Numbered from the stretch's first letter, positions 1 to 8,390 are shown. The stretch is 64,000 bases of DNA from Fulvivirgaceae bacterium JP3-4 (GCA_029309925.1 JARKND010000005.1:1488001-1552000), one strand, 5' to 3'. Made by a program: numbers and translations. The notes: generated from the sequence alone by a model not told the origin.

Positions 1-513
1 TTAGTGCGTATGGGTTCGCTGATGATCTTGCTGTTCGTTGTGATACGGTTCATTAATGTATATGGAGATCCGTTTCCATGGTCAGTTCAAAACAGCGCAG
101 TGCTTACTTTTCTTTCGTTCATCAACGTAACCAAATATCCTCCATCGCTTGACTATATCCTTGTGACGCTCGGTCCTGCGCTGCTACTCCTCGCTTATAC
201 CGAGAAACTTCAGGGCAGGATTGCACAGTATATCATTGCGCTCGGAAGAGTGCCGATGTTCTACTATGTCGTTCATCTGTACGTGATTCATCTGGTTGCC
301 GTTCTTGCAGCACTCGCCACCGGCTTTGAATTTTCCGATATGATCTTCAGTACGTGGGTAACAGATTCACCTAACCTGCGCGGCTACGGATTCAGCCTCG
401 GTACTACTTATCTCGTATGGATCTCAATAGTGCTGGCGCTTTTCCCTGCATGTCTTTGGTATGACCGGTATAAGCTGAGAAACAAGGATAAGTGGTGGTT
501 GAGTTATTTTTAG
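1..513 (+). CDS. DUF1624 / heparan-glucosaminide acetyltransferase-like membrane protein (C-terminal part)
   Basis: The reading frame is open from the first base of the window, so the N-terminus lies outside. The visible 170 residues form about four hydrophobic segments separated by short polar loops, with a conserved-looking stretch around GRVPMFYYVVHLYVIH. That stretch is typical of the C-terminal half of DUF1624 (YeiB/HGSNAT-like) integral membrane acyltransferases. The protein ends with a basic cytoplasmic tail (YDRYKLRNKDKWW). The family is thought to transfer acyl groups across the membrane; the substrate cannot be told here. The next gene is 110 bp downstream on the same strand and looks independent. 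Confidence 0.7.
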   Translation, partial: LVRMGSLMILLFVVIRFINVYGDPFPWSVQNSAVLTFLSFINVTKYPPSLDYILVTLGPALLLLAYTEKLQGRIAQYIIALGRVPMFYYVVHLYVIHLVAVLAALATGFEFSDMIFSTWVTDSPNLRGYGFSLGTTYLVWISIVLALFPACLWYDRYKLRNKDKWWLSYF

Positions 514-623
514 CCGAAAATTGACCTTTCTACAGGATTTTTAGAGAAAACGCTCCGGGTTTGCGTCTTTTCAGAGGTTTGTTCGTCCTCAGGTAGCCGG
601 AAATCCGTTTAACCCAAATTACC

Positions 624-1163
624 ATGACGCAGCAACTCACTAACCTTTCGCTTTTTCAAAACGAGCTCAAATCTTTTGTTCTCAAAAGGGTGAAGGATAA
701 AGCTGTAGCCGAAGACATTGTCCATGATGTCTTTCTGAAAGTTCATTCCAGGATCCATCAGCTAAAGGATTCTGAAAAGATGATGAGTTGGATCTATCAG
801 ATCACAAGGAATACGATCACCGATCATTTCAGGAAAGATCAGAAATTTGTCACCGAGATTCCTGAAACAGAGGTGGAGAGCGATCGCAATGAACTGAATG
901 AATGTGTTGCACAGTGTCTTCGCCAGATAGTAACAACGTTACCCGACAAGTACCGCGAAGCATTTGAGCTGTCCGAGTTGCAGAACGTTTCACAAACTGA
1001 TCTTGCGCGGAAACTGAACATTTCATATTCGGGTGCAAAATCACGCGTGCAGCGCGCCAGGCAGATGCTGCGCCAGAAGATGGAAGATCTTCTTGTGATT
1101 GAAACAGATTCCTATGGCAACGTGATCGTGTGCGAAGACCGCAATCCTTGTTGCTCGTGCTGA
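624..1163 (+). CDS. sigZ: ECF RNA polymerase sigma factor, SigZ type
   Basis: A 179-residue sigma-70 family protein. Region 2 (about residues 10-75) contains the expected VAEDIVHDVFLKVH and the WIYQITRN block. Region 4 (about 100-150) has LPDKYREAF and a helix-turn-helix around LARKLNISYSGAKSRVQRAR. The C-terminus extends past region 4 and finishes in a cysteine cluster (CEDRNPCCSC), a trait of SigZ-like factors that could bind metal or sense thiol state; that function is inference. No anti-sigma gene is adjacent. It is followed by a hairpin and faces a cysteine-rich micro-ORF on the other strand. Start is ATG; no clear Shine-Dalgarno, as usual in Bacteroidota. Confidence 0.85.
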   Translation: MTQQLTNLSLFQNELKSFVLKRVKDKAVAEDIVHDVFLKVHSRIHQLKDSEKMMSWIYQITRNTITDHFRKDQKFVTEIPETEVESDRNELNECVAQCLRQIVTTLPDKYREAFELSELQNVSQTDLARKLNISYSGAKSRVQRARQMLRQKMEDLLVIETDSYGNVIVCEDRNPCCSC

Positions 1164-1178
1164 TCAGGTGATATAAAA

Positions 1179-1207
1179 GAGAGACCGCCTCGAGCAAGCA
1201 GTCTCTT
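1179..1207. terminator. Probable bidirectional terminator hairpin after sigZ
   Basis: A GAGAGAC / GTCTCTT stem with a 15-base loop lies 16 bp after the sigZ stop. A T-rich stretch follows on the plus strand (cttgttttt) and a T-run follows on the minus strand (tcttttatat). It could end sigZ and also the convergent micro-ORF. Confidence 0.5.
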
Positions 1208-1214
1208 CTTGTTT

Positions 1215-1274
1215 TTAGCAGCAGCTGCCGCCACAACATCCGCCATCACCAGGAGTTAAACTGAGGTTTTTCAT
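1215..1274 (-). CDS. Cysteine-rich micro-ORF (19 residues)
   Basis: ATG-started frame of 19 codons encoding MKNLSLTPGDGGCCGGSCC, ending directly before the terminator hairpin shared with sigZ. Four cysteines and five glycines sit in the last ten residues. I know no exact family. It could be a metal-binding micropeptide or a ribosomally made peptide precursor; the MKNLSL opening faintly recalls Bacteroidota natural-product leaders, but the usual long leader and GG site are missing. The frame also stays open upstream to a GTG at 1442, but that part is basic and low-complexity and is probably not coding. Existence of the gene is uncertain. Confidence 0.3.
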   Translation of the reverse strand: MKNLSLTPGDGGCCGGSCC

Positions 1275-1347
1275 AACACTACGATTTTTTTGTTTAAGAT
1301 TTCTTGTCACCCTTGCGGGCTTGCCTTGTTGACGACTGTTTATTCTG

Positions 1348-1387
1348 AAAGACGCATTTCTTATCAGAATTTTTTTTCTGCGTCTTT
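1348..1387 (+). repeat. Inverted repeat upstream of the acid phosphatase gene
   Basis: A 9-bp perfect inverted repeat (AAAGACGCA / TGCGTCTTT) with a 22-base T-rich loop and trailing Ts lies 38 bp before the phosphatase ATG. It could be a leader hairpin, an attenuator or a terminator for transcription coming from sigZ. Confidence 0.4.
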
Positions 1388-1425
1388 TTTCTACTCTCTG
1401 CGTCAACAGAAGAAATAACAATCCC

Positions 1426-2385
1426 ATGAAGCATTTGTTCACTCTTTTACTTGTTGTGATGTTGTCGGCTTCGTATGCACAGACGAAACTTTCATCACGT
1501 GAACTCGTACCTGCGCGAGGACATTATAAACAGCTTGCGAAGATCGACCCCAAACCGTCAGCTGCCAATCCTGATGTTGATAAATTAAAGTTTGAAACAC
1601 CCCAGGCAACCATCGCCCGCAGACTGGAGCTGAAACCTTATTATCTGACGGATGTCCGGGTGAATGATTTCAAGATTCCGGATCCCCCTGCAAACAGCTC
1701 GGAACAAACGCGCGCTGAACTCAACTACCTGCTCGCCCTTCAAAATCAACGGACCAGTCTTGATGTCGAATCGAGTCTGAAAATGGCCGGCATCTACTAT
1801 AATTTACGCACGAAACCAGACGACTCAACATACCATATCTATCGCAGTAATTTGTTTCACATCGGACACTCTATTGGAAGCTGGTTCAATCCTGCCAACA
1901 TGCCTGTCACTGCAAACTTTGTCGCGAACGTTTGGAGAGACGCGAGCTATTTTATCTGGGCATTGAAATTCAAATATGCACGCATCCGTCCGAATGTTTT
2001 GGAAAAAGATATCCAAAACCTTGAAGAGACAGACTGGGCAGCTTATCCGAGTGGCCACGCTGCAAACTCGTACATCAACGCTTATATCTACCAGGAGCTT
2101 GCACCGGAGTTTACGGACGTTTTCGTAAAAGATGCTTACGATATGGCCCACTCACGAGAAATCATTGGTGTGCATTTTCCCTCTGACTCCGAAGCATCGC
2201 GGATTTTCGCGCGCCAGTTTGTAAACAAGCTTTTTGCAAACGAGCAATTCCTCAGGGATTTCGCGGAGGTAAAGAAAGAATGGAGTGAAAAGGCGAAGGA
2301 AACTTTTGCCAAACCGGCTTTAATAAAGCACGAAGCATCTGCTGCACCTTCGTGTGGAATGAAAAAGTCTGATTGTATTAAATAA
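1426..2385 (+). CDS. Secreted PAP2-family (class A-like) acid phosphatase
   Basis: 319 residues with a cleavable signal peptide (hydrophobic residues 4-18, cut after SYA-Q). All three parts of the vanadium-haloperoxidase / PAP2 phosphatase signature are present: K181-x6-R188P189, PSGH at 208-211, and S243R244-x5-H250-xxx-D254. The last element has the SRx5HxxxD spacing of bacterial class A non-specific acid phosphatases. The catalytic histidine is expected to be H250, assisted by H211. The protein is probably periplasmic and releases phosphate from organic phosphomonoesters. A short C-terminal tail carries two cysteines (SCGMKKSDC). Start ATG is the only one that gives the signal peptide. Confidence 0.9.
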   Translation: MKHLFTLLLVVMLSASYAQTKLSSRELVPARGHYKQLAKIDPKPSAANPDVDKLKFETPQATIARRLELKPYYLTDVRVNDFKIPDPPANSSEQTRAELNYLLALQNQRTSLDVESSLKMAGIYYNLRTKPDDSTYHIYRSNLFHIGHSIGSWFNPANMPVTANFVANVWRDASYFIWALKFKYARIRPNVLEKDIQNLEETDWAAYPSGHAANSYINAYIYQELAPEFTDVFVKDAYDMAHSREIIGVHFPSDSEASRIFARQFVNKLFANEQFLRDFAEVKKEWSEKAKETFAKPALIKHEASAAPSCGMKKSDCIK

Positions 2386-2425
2386 TTTATATTGTCGGGT
2401 TGCTTCGAAATAGAGGCGCCCGGCT

Positions 2426-2710
2426 TTACAGGACCTGATCGGAAGAGGGGATTGTGGGGGCGACACGGTGTTCGATTGCCGCGATTCGATTTAGCTTTCG
2501 ATTAGCGTCAGCGATCGCTTCCTGCACTGTTGAGTAGACTTTGGCATTTCCTTCGGCATCGGTCAACTCTGTTCTCCAGATCCTGCGGTGTTCAACATCC
2601 TTTGCAGTGAAGGTCACGCGGCACCCATCTTTGTCGATCACTGAATATTCGATGGTTAACGCGCCAATCACCACTTCTCTCGAAAAAATCTCATTCTTCA
2701 AAATATCCAT
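2426..2710 (-). CDS. Hypothetical 94-residue protein
   Basis: A small soluble-looking protein without signal peptide or membrane segment. Its first half alternates hydrophobic and charged residues (beta-strand-like, IGALTIEYSVIDKDGCRVTF) and its second half is helical (TVQEAIADANRKL). I do not recognise the family. It starts 104 bp from two tandem palindromes and is transcribed divergently from the small membrane peptide and the CinA-like gene, so it could share that control region. It is downstream of and convergent with the phosphatase gene. Confidence 0.6.
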   Translation of the reverse strand: MDILKNEIFSREVVIGALTIEYSVIDKDGCRVTFTAKDVEHRRIWRTELTDAEGNAKVYSTVQEAIADANRKLNRIAAIEHRVAPTIPSSDQVL

Positions 2711-2813
2711 AACACACGAATGGCGTCTGACCGAAAAAAATTGCGCCCGCTCGCTGCATTGATCAATTAAAAACGGTCTTAAAGGCTACCGGCATCGAAA
2801 AGCTTATCTTTTA

Positions 2814-2852
2814 TGGTAAAAAATTACCATCGTCACTGGTACAAAACTACCA
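2814..2852. promoter_or_regulatory. Two tandem TGGTA-N6-TACCA palindromes (putative operators)
   Basis: Two 16-bp perfect palindromes, TGGTAAAAAATTACCA at 2814-2829 and TGGTACAAAACTACCA at 2837-2852, start 23 bp apart, close to two helical turns. They lie between divergent genes, 23 bp before a TACTTTTG promoter element. The arrangement fits cooperative binding of a dimeric regulator. No regulator gene is adjacent and I do not recognise the operator class. Confidence 0.55.
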
Positions 2853-2874
2853 CAGAAAAGCCCTTACAGCCCTG

Positions 2875-2882
2875 TACTTTTG
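2875..2882 (+). promoter_or_regulatory. TAnnTTTG -7 promoter element
   Basis: TACTTTTG matches the Bacteroidota -7 consensus. It ends three bases before the ATG of the 37-codon ORF, so that ORF would be leaderless, or else the element drives the CinA-like gene with a leader of about 170 bases. No clear -33 TTTG is visible. Confidence 0.45.
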
Positions 2883-2885
2883 TAT

Positions 2886-2999
2886 ATGCTCAGCTTCAAG
2901 AAGGTAAAAACTGAAATTCAGATTCAGGTCCGTGTCGCACTTGCCTTTGCCGGCATTGTTGTGGCTATTATTATCATTGAGCAATTATTTCTCAGATAA
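2886..2999 (+). CDS. 37-residue single-pass membrane peptide
   Basis: ATG-started frame of 37 codons. A basic, polar N-terminus (MLSFKKVKTEIQIQVR) leads into one strongly hydrophobic segment (residues 17-35, rich in I, V, A, L) and the chain ends with a single arginine. The charge pattern predicts N-in topology. It lies directly behind the tandem palindromes and the promoter box, and 59 bp before the CinA-like gene on the same strand. I do not recognise a family; it may be a small regulatory membrane protein or only a leader ORF. Confidence 0.45.
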   Translation: MLSFKKVKTEIQIQVRVALAFAGIVVAIIIIEQLFLR

Positions 3000-3058
3000 T
3001 TTAGTTGGGGTACTGTGCAGGAACATCTTTTGTGTTAAATGTTCCTCAGCAGATAAAT

Positions 3059-3550
3059 ATGTACAACCTCACCACAATAAACGGAATCAAAGATATTCTC
3101 GTCTCACGGAATGAAACGCTCTCGATGGCTGAGAGTGTAACCTCCGGTCATCTTCAGGCGGCTATATCGCTCGCATCGATGGCCACCGCTTTCTATCAGG
3201 GTGGCGTTTCGGCCTACAACCTGAATCAAAAAACCAGACTGCTTCATATCGACCCGGTGCATGCACTAAGTTGCAATTGTGTTTCGGGAAAAGTGGCGGA
3301 GGAGATGGCCGTCAATGTCTCAAAACTTTTTCAGAGCGATTGGGCAATTGCTATCACCGGCTATGCAGCTCCTGTGCCGGATCTCGGCATTCATGACCTG
3401 TTCTCCTTTTTTGCTGTGGCATACAAAGGAGAGATCCAGAAAGTTGATCGCGTAATGGCAAAAAAAGATGATCCGCTTAACGTGCAGGTTTTCTATACAA
3501 ACGAAGTCTTCCGGTTATTTCTCGCGGTGCTGACCGATACTAAGCGATAG
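3059..3550 (+). CDS. CinA-like C-terminal domain protein (nicotinamide-nucleotide amidohydrolase family)
   Basis: 163 residues covering only the CinA C-terminal (PncC-like) domain, without the N-terminal MoCF domain. Recognisable blocks are MAESVTSGHL, FYQGGVSAYNLNQK, VSGKVAEEMA and WAIAITGYAAP, which correspond to the family's ESCTGG, GGVxAYxxxxK and VTGIAGP. The glycine-rich active-site loops deviate (AESVTSG, TGYAAPVPD), as I recall from a stand-alone Bacteroidota branch, so enzymatic deamidation of NMN is not certain. The start at MYNLTTINGI was preferred over a start 18 codons upstream because the family begins there. The stop overlaps the convergent dehydrogenase gene by 11 bp. Confidence 0.75.
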   Translation: MYNLTTINGIKDILVSRNETLSMAESVTSGHLQAAISLASMATAFYQGGVSAYNLNQKTRLLHIDPVHALSCNCVSGKVAEEMAVNVSKLFQSDWAIAITGYAAPVPDLGIHDLFSFFAVAYKGEIQKVDRVMAKKDDPLNVQVFYTNEVFRLFLAVLTDTKR

Positions 3551-6458
3551 CATCCCACAGAATTTCTACCGGGTGTAAGGCTCTTCTGCCTGTACCATCC
3601 TTGATCTGGTGGCGGCAACTTGTTCCTGCTGCAGCAATGACCACCTCTGCAGGTTGTTTTCGCACGGTTGGGAAAAGTACCAGTTCACCAATTTTCATTG
3701 AAATATCAAAATGTTCTGCTTCATAGCCGAAGGAGCCTGCCATTCCGCAACAACCGGACGGGATCATGTGTACTTCGTTTTCGCCAAGCCTCGTCAGAAT
3801 TTTTTTGACGTGTGTCATGGTCGACAAGGCTTTCTGCTGGCAATGTCCGTGAACCTTGATAAGCCTGCCGTATTTTTTGAACTGCCGCGGATCGATGTTT
3901 CCTGCGTCAAGTTCTTTGGACAAAAATTCTTCGATCATCAGCGTGTGATTGCTGATTTTGATCGCAGCTTCTTTTTCTTCACCGCGGACGAGGTCCGGAT
4001 ATTCATCGCGAAAAGTCAGAATCGCAGACGGCTCCACTCCGATCAGTGGTGTTTCATGCGTGATGCGGCCACTGAACAACGCAATGTTTTTCTTCGCCAG
4101 CGCGCGTGCTTCTTCCAGCAGGCCCTTGGAAAGAAAACTTCTTCCGGAATCATGATGATCGAGGATGGTTATGCCGTAACCGAGCTTGTCCAGTAGCTTC
4201 ACCGTAGTGATTCCGATTTCAGCTTCATTATAGTTCAACAACTCGTCAACAAAAAGATGGACTGTCTTCTTCGGATTTGTGACAGTCGGGCGGAATTCGT
4301 TCCTGAGCCATCTCTTCCAGCTCACCCTGGATAAATGAGGCATGCTTCTGTCAGGCGCGAATCCGATCATCTTTTTTGCAGCACGACCCAGCGCGGCATT
4401 GTTGAACACCAGGTTGTAACCCCACGGCACGAGCGATGCCAGCTTCATACCCAGAGAAAAATTTCCGATCATTCGGCTCCGGAACGGAACACCTTTCTCC
4501 TTGTAGTACTGGTACTGCCACTCCTGTTTCAATTTGCCCATATCAACGTTGGAAGGACACTCAGACTTACAGCCTTTGCAGCTGAGGCACAAGTCCATCA
4601 CGTCTTTGATCTCATCATGCGCGAAAGGATTCGCTTTGTCCGACCGGGTGATCATCTCGCGAAGGATGTTGGCGCGGGCCCGCGTTGTGTCCTTTTCATT
4701 CCGTGTGGCCATATAACTTGGGCACATGGTTCCACCACTGAGTTCGGTCTTCCTGCAGTCGCCTGAACCGTTGCATTGTTCAGCTGTACGAAGGATGCCG
4801 AGGTTTTCAGAGAAATCGAGGATCGTGTCAAACTGCTTCGTTTCCTGGTCACGCTCAAAACGAAGGAACGTGTCCATTGGTGGCGTATCCACGATCTTGC
4901 CCGGATTTAAGATCCGATCGGGGTCCCACACTTCTTTGAGTTGTTTGATCAGCCTGTAGTTGTGCTCACCGATCATCTTCGGAATAAATTCTCCGCGCAA
5001 CCTACCGTCACCGTGTTCACCGGAAAGTGAGCCGTCATATTTTTTTACGAGCGTGGCAACTTCTTCCGCGATGGTCCTGAAGAGCTTAACGCCTTCGGTA
5101 GTTTTCAGGTCGATGATGGGGCGGAGGTGGAGTTCGCCAGAACCGGCATGTGCATAGTGAACACTGTAGAGCCCGTGCTTCTTCAGTACTTCGCCAACGT
5201 CATGGATGTATGCAGGAAGGTCCCGCACATCGACTGCTGTGTCTTCGATGACGGGAACAGGTTTCTCATCTCCCGGCACGTTTGACAGTAGGCCAAGTCC
5301 AGCCTTACGCAGGTTCCATACTTTTTTAATATCATCACCGCCTACCACCGGGTACGAATATCCCAGGTTGTTTGCTTTCAGGTCTGCGATCAAAGCCAGT
5401 GCGTCCTGCATCGCCTGCGCTTCGGATGCACGCGTGAGTTCTGCAACCAGGATTGCCTGCGGATCACCTTCGATGAAAAACCGGTTTTCGATCTGGCCGA
5501 TATTGCGTTTTGTAGCTTCAAAAACATAATGATCCATCAACTCCACGGCTGACGGCCTGTGCCGCAGGGCAACCAGGTTTGCGTGAAGCGATTCATCAAT
5601 ACTGTGACAGTGGATACAAACAAGCTTTTTATGCGGAGGATCGAGTGGTGTCAGTCTGATCTTCGCAGAAGTTACAAACGCAAGTGTCCCTTCCGATCCT
5701 GCAATGAGACTGCAGAAGTTGAACGGACGTCCTGATTTCTTGTACGGCTGCATTTGTGCGAGCATGTCGATCGCATAACCGGTATTTCTGCGTTCGATGG
5801 ATGCTTTTGGAAATCCCCTTTCAATTTCGCTGAGGTTGCGCTGATCAGACAGTACTTCGTGGATGTGCCTGTAAACTTTTGCTTCAAGTGTGTTCTCATC
5901 TCGTCTCAGGCGCGCTGCGAGCTCCTCTTGGCTGAGGTCCCTGAAATGAACTTTAGAACCATCCGCCAGGATAGCTTCGACTTCCAGGAGGTGTTCACGT
6001 GTGCTGCCGTAGACAACCGAATTTGATCCGCAGGAGTTATTGCCGATCATTCCGCCTATCATCGCGCGATTGGCGGTCGAGGTTTCGGGCGCAAAGAAGA
6101 ATCCCAGTGATTTCAGTTGCTGATTCAGGTCATCGCGCACAATGCCGGGCTGAACAATGGCCCAGCGTTCATCTTTGTTTACGCTGATGATGGAATTAAA
6201 ATGTTTTGAGACGTCAACCACGATGCCTGCGCCTACAACCTGACCGGCCAGCGAAGTTCCAGCGGTGCGCGGAATGATCGAGGTTTTATTTTCTTTCGCA
6301 AACCTGATCAGCGTCACAATATCTTCTTCGGATTTGGGAACAGCAACAGCTAACGGTAGTTCGCGGTAAGCAGAGGCATCAGTAGCATAAAGCCTGCGCA
6401 TGGTGTCGTCAGTGAAGAGATCACCCTGAAGAGACTTTCGTAAGGCAGCGAGGTTCAT
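3540..6458 (-). CDS. FAD-linked oxidase fused to Fe-S / CCG domains (D-lactate/glycolate dehydrogenase-like)
   Basis: 972 residues. Residues about 30-530 form a GlcD-type flavoprotein with the FAD-binding PRTAGTSLAGQVVG and GGMIGNNSCGSNS blocks and a C-terminal FAD-oxidase domain with HYAHAGSGELHLRP and SGEHGDGRLRGEF. A 4Fe-4S part follows with CNGSGDC...MCPS and a complete CLSCKGCKSECP. The C-terminus holds CCG-type heterodisulfide-reductase-like motifs (GHCQQKA, GCCGMAGSFGYE). This GlcD-GlcF fusion oxidises a 2-hydroxy acid, probably D-lactate or D-2-hydroxyglutarate, and passes electrons to the respiratory chain. The ATG at 6458 was chosen over a TTG 13 codons upstream. A single-gene unit. 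Confidence 0.9.
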   Translation of the reverse strand: MNLAALRKSLQGDLFTDDTMRRLYATDASAYRELPLAVAVPKSEEDIVTLIRFAKENKTSIIPRTAGTSLAGQVVGAGIVVDVSKHFNSIISVNKDERWAIVQPGIVRDDLNQQLKSLGFFFAPETSTANRAMIGGMIGNNSCGSNSVVYGSTREHLLEVEAILADGSKVHFRDLSQEELAARLRRDENTLEAKVYRHIHEVLSDQRNLSEIERGFPKASIERRNTGYAIDMLAQMQPYKKSGRPFNFCSLIAGSEGTLAFVTSAKIRLTPLDPPHKKLVCIHCHSIDESLHANLVALRHRPSAVELMDHYVFEATKRNIGQIENRFFIEGDPQAILVAELTRASEAQAMQDALALIADLKANNLGYSYPVVGGDDIKKVWNLRKAGLGLLSNVPGDEKPVPVIEDTAVDVRDLPAYIHDVGEVLKKHGLYSVHYAHAGSGELHLRPIIDLKTTEGVKLFRTIAEEVATLVKKYDGSLSGEHGDGRLRGEFIPKMIGEHNYRLIKQLKEVWDPDRILNPGKIVDTPPMDTFLRFERDQETKQFDTILDFSENLGILRTAEQCNGSGDCRKTELSGGTMCPSYMATRNEKDTTRARANILREMITRSDKANPFAHDEIKDVMDLCLSCKGCKSECPSNVDMGKLKQEWQYQYYKEKGVPFRSRMIGNFSLGMKLASLVPWGYNLVFNNAALGRAAKKMIGFAPDRSMPHLSRVSWKRWLRNEFRPTVTNPKKTVHLFVDELLNYNEAEIGITTVKLLDKLGYGITILDHHDSGRSFLSKGLLEEARALAKKNIALFSGRITHETPLIGVEPSAILTFRDEYPDLVRGEEKEAAIKISNHTLMIEEFLSKELDAGNIDPRQFKKYGRLIKVHGHCQQKALSTMTHVKKILTRLGENEVHMIPSGCCGMAGSFGYEAEHFDISMKIGELVLFPTVRKQPAEVVIAAAGTSCRHQIKDGTGRRALHPVEILWDAIA

Positions 6459-6522
6459 AGCACTCAAAAATAAATCAATCGCTTCAAAAGTGAGCAAACC
6501 GAAAAGAGAGTTTCAGAATTTT

Positions 6523-8181
6523 CTAAGCCGACTGTTCGTGAGGTTTGGGCGGGATCACTTTGAAAGAAATTTCAAACGTTGTACCGCGGTCAATTTCGCT
6601 GTTTACAGTTACGCTACCACCTAGTGCCTCTACCTGCGTTTTCACCAGGAAGAGCCCGATACCCTTGCCTTCAACGTGAAAATGGAAGCGCTTGTAAAGG
6701 TTGAAGATGTTTTGACTGTTTCGTTCGAGGTCGATACCAAGTCCATTGTCTTCAAATGACAACCTGATATGGCCATCTTCCTGTGAAGAGCTGATACGAA
6801 CATTCAGATCGCGATTGGGATGACGATATTTTAAGGAGTTGCTGATAAGGTTGAGAAAGATACTTTCGATGTATGGGCTGAGTGAAAAGATTTTCCGCGC
6901 CTGGAGGTGACTTTGAATGCTTGCTTTGGTCTCTGCGATATCCTCGGTCAGGATGGATTTAACTTTTGCTAAAACAAATTCAAGATCGATCTCAGAGTAC
7001 AATGTCGGACTCAGACGCTGAATCGAAAGAATTCCGGTAAGGTCTTTTACAATGGTGTCAAGTTCCTCTGACGACTGATGTATCATGTGAACCACCTTAG
7101 CGGTGTCATCCGGATCATTGAGGTTGATTATCGAAGTCAGGCCGATCAGTCGCGCGATTGGGGCTCGGAGATTATGCGAGATGATGTATGCAAATTGCTC
7201 CAGGCGATTGTTCTGCTCGAGTAATTCTTTGTTCGCAGCCGAGAGATGCTGATTCTGCCTTTCCACCTCTATTGACAAACTATCATTTCGCGAGCTTATT
7301 GCCTTTCTGATCCTTTCGAGTTCTTCATTTTTTTCCAAAAGCTGAAGCGCTTGCTTTTCGATCTCGTTCTGCTGCGAAAGCAGATGTTCGTTGTGGCTTA
7401 CAATTTCCTCATTCTGAGATTTGATCTCTTCGTTCTGCGCGAGTATTTCCTGCGTACGGTCGTGCACAGCTCGCTCGAGGATCTGGTTTTGCTCTGCGAG
7501 CAGGGCATTACGATTGGCCTCCGATTCTTTCAGTTTTTCAGCAAGGGAAACCGTCTGGTTAGAATAATAAGCGGTATATAGCACAGTAGGAAGAACGATG
7601 CATAAGATCACAATCTGAAGAAGGTAGATGTTCCGTTGTGCGCGTTCAAAGTCTGCTTTAGCTTCGGCTGATATATTGTCGGCAAAGGCATTTACTTTTG
7701 CGAGTAATGCCCGATGATCGCGCCATACCTGGTAACCACGGTCTTCCGCAAAAAGCTTTTTAAATTCTTCGTGTTGACCATCATCAATGAGTTTTTTCAA
7801 ACCGAATATAAAATCAAAATACTCATTGGTCAGGTCTTTCACCTGGCTGAATTCTTCTGGCGGGAAACCGAGGTAGGCGAGGGATTTCTGCACGCGCAAA
7901 AATATTCGCCCCTTGTTAGCAAGCGCACTATCTAAGGCCGAAGCGATCTGTTTGGTGGGAGCCAGCGCATAACCACGCAATCCGAGGTCTAGCAGGTGTA
8001 CGTTCCGGATGATATCGAGGGTATTGATCTTGACTGCTTCAGCCTCCCGCTGCACTTCGATGCTTCGCTGCAAAACATTCTCGTTCCGTTGCATCAGAAT
8101 AAGTTCCGCCAGGAGGCAAATCGCTATAACCGCGACAAGCACGTAAACCGCCTTTTTGCGATATCTGAAATTTTCACGCAT
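6523..8181 (-). CDS. Membrane sensor histidine kinase with CHASE3 domain
   Basis: About 552 residues. A first membrane segment (about residues 12-30) is followed by a periplasmic, all-helical CHASE3-like region (LDLGLRGYALAPTKQ) and a second membrane segment near residue 190. A long coiled coil with heptad-like AQNEEIKSQNEEIVSHNE repeats leads to the HisKA box (YIISHNLRAPIARL, phospho-accepting histidine) and a HATPase_c domain with SNSLKYRHP (N box), DNGLGID (G1) and GKGIGLFLVKTQ (G2). The ATG at 8181 is preferred to a TTG 17 codons upstream. No receiver or regulator gene is adjacent; partners may be the single-domain receivers elsewhere in the window. The signal sensed is unknown. Confidence 0.88.
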   Translation of the reverse strand: MRENFRYRKKAVYVLVAVIAICLLAELILMQRNENVLQRSIEVQREAEAVKINTLDIIRNVHLLDLGLRGYALAPTKQIASALDSALANKGRIFLRVQKSLAYLGFPPEEFSQVKDLTNEYFDFIFGLKKLIDDGQHEEFKKLFAEDRGYQVWRDHRALLAKVNAFADNISAEAKADFERAQRNIYLLQIVILCIVLPTVLYTAYYSNQTVSLAEKLKESEANRNALLAEQNQILERAVHDRTQEILAQNEEIKSQNEEIVSHNEHLLSQQNEIEKQALQLLEKNEELERIRKAISSRNDSLSIEVERQNQHLSAANKELLEQNNRLEQFAYIISHNLRAPIARLIGLTSIINLNDPDDTAKVVHMIHQSSEELDTIVKDLTGILSIQRLSPTLYSEIDLEFVLAKVKSILTEDIAETKASIQSHLQARKIFSLSPYIESIFLNLISNSLKYRHPNRDLNVRISSSQEDGHIRLSFEDNGLGIDLERNSQNIFNLYKRFHFHVEGKGIGLFLVKTQVEALGGSVTVNSEIDRGTTFEISFKVIPPKPHEQSA

Positions 8182-8238
8182 GCGTTGGGAGATTTCTACA
8201 ATAAATCCGTGGCAGCTACGTCTCAGACCCAAAAAGAG

Positions 8239-8261
8239 AACAATTCAAACACAGAATTGTT
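8239..8261. repeat. Inverted repeat upstream of the CHASE3 kinase
   Basis: Perfect 8-bp arms AACAATTC / GAATTGTT separated by 7 bases, about 60 bp before the kinase ATG. It may be an operator or a 5'-leader hairpin. Confidence 0.35.
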
Positions 8262-8390
8262 ACGAGCATAACGGGGGATTGATGTAAATATAAATCAAAT
8301 GTGTGTTAAAACCGTTTCCGTGTCTTTAAATAGTCGCTGAACAAACTGCCGCAGAGGCGTCAAATAAGTCATTTCCTAACTCCAATTCAA

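Noticed and set aside
1275-1442. N-terminal extension of the cysteine-rich micro-ORF to a GTG
   Set aside because: The added sequence is very basic, crosses an inverted repeat and overlaps the phosphatase signal peptide; the 19-codon ATG version is simpler.
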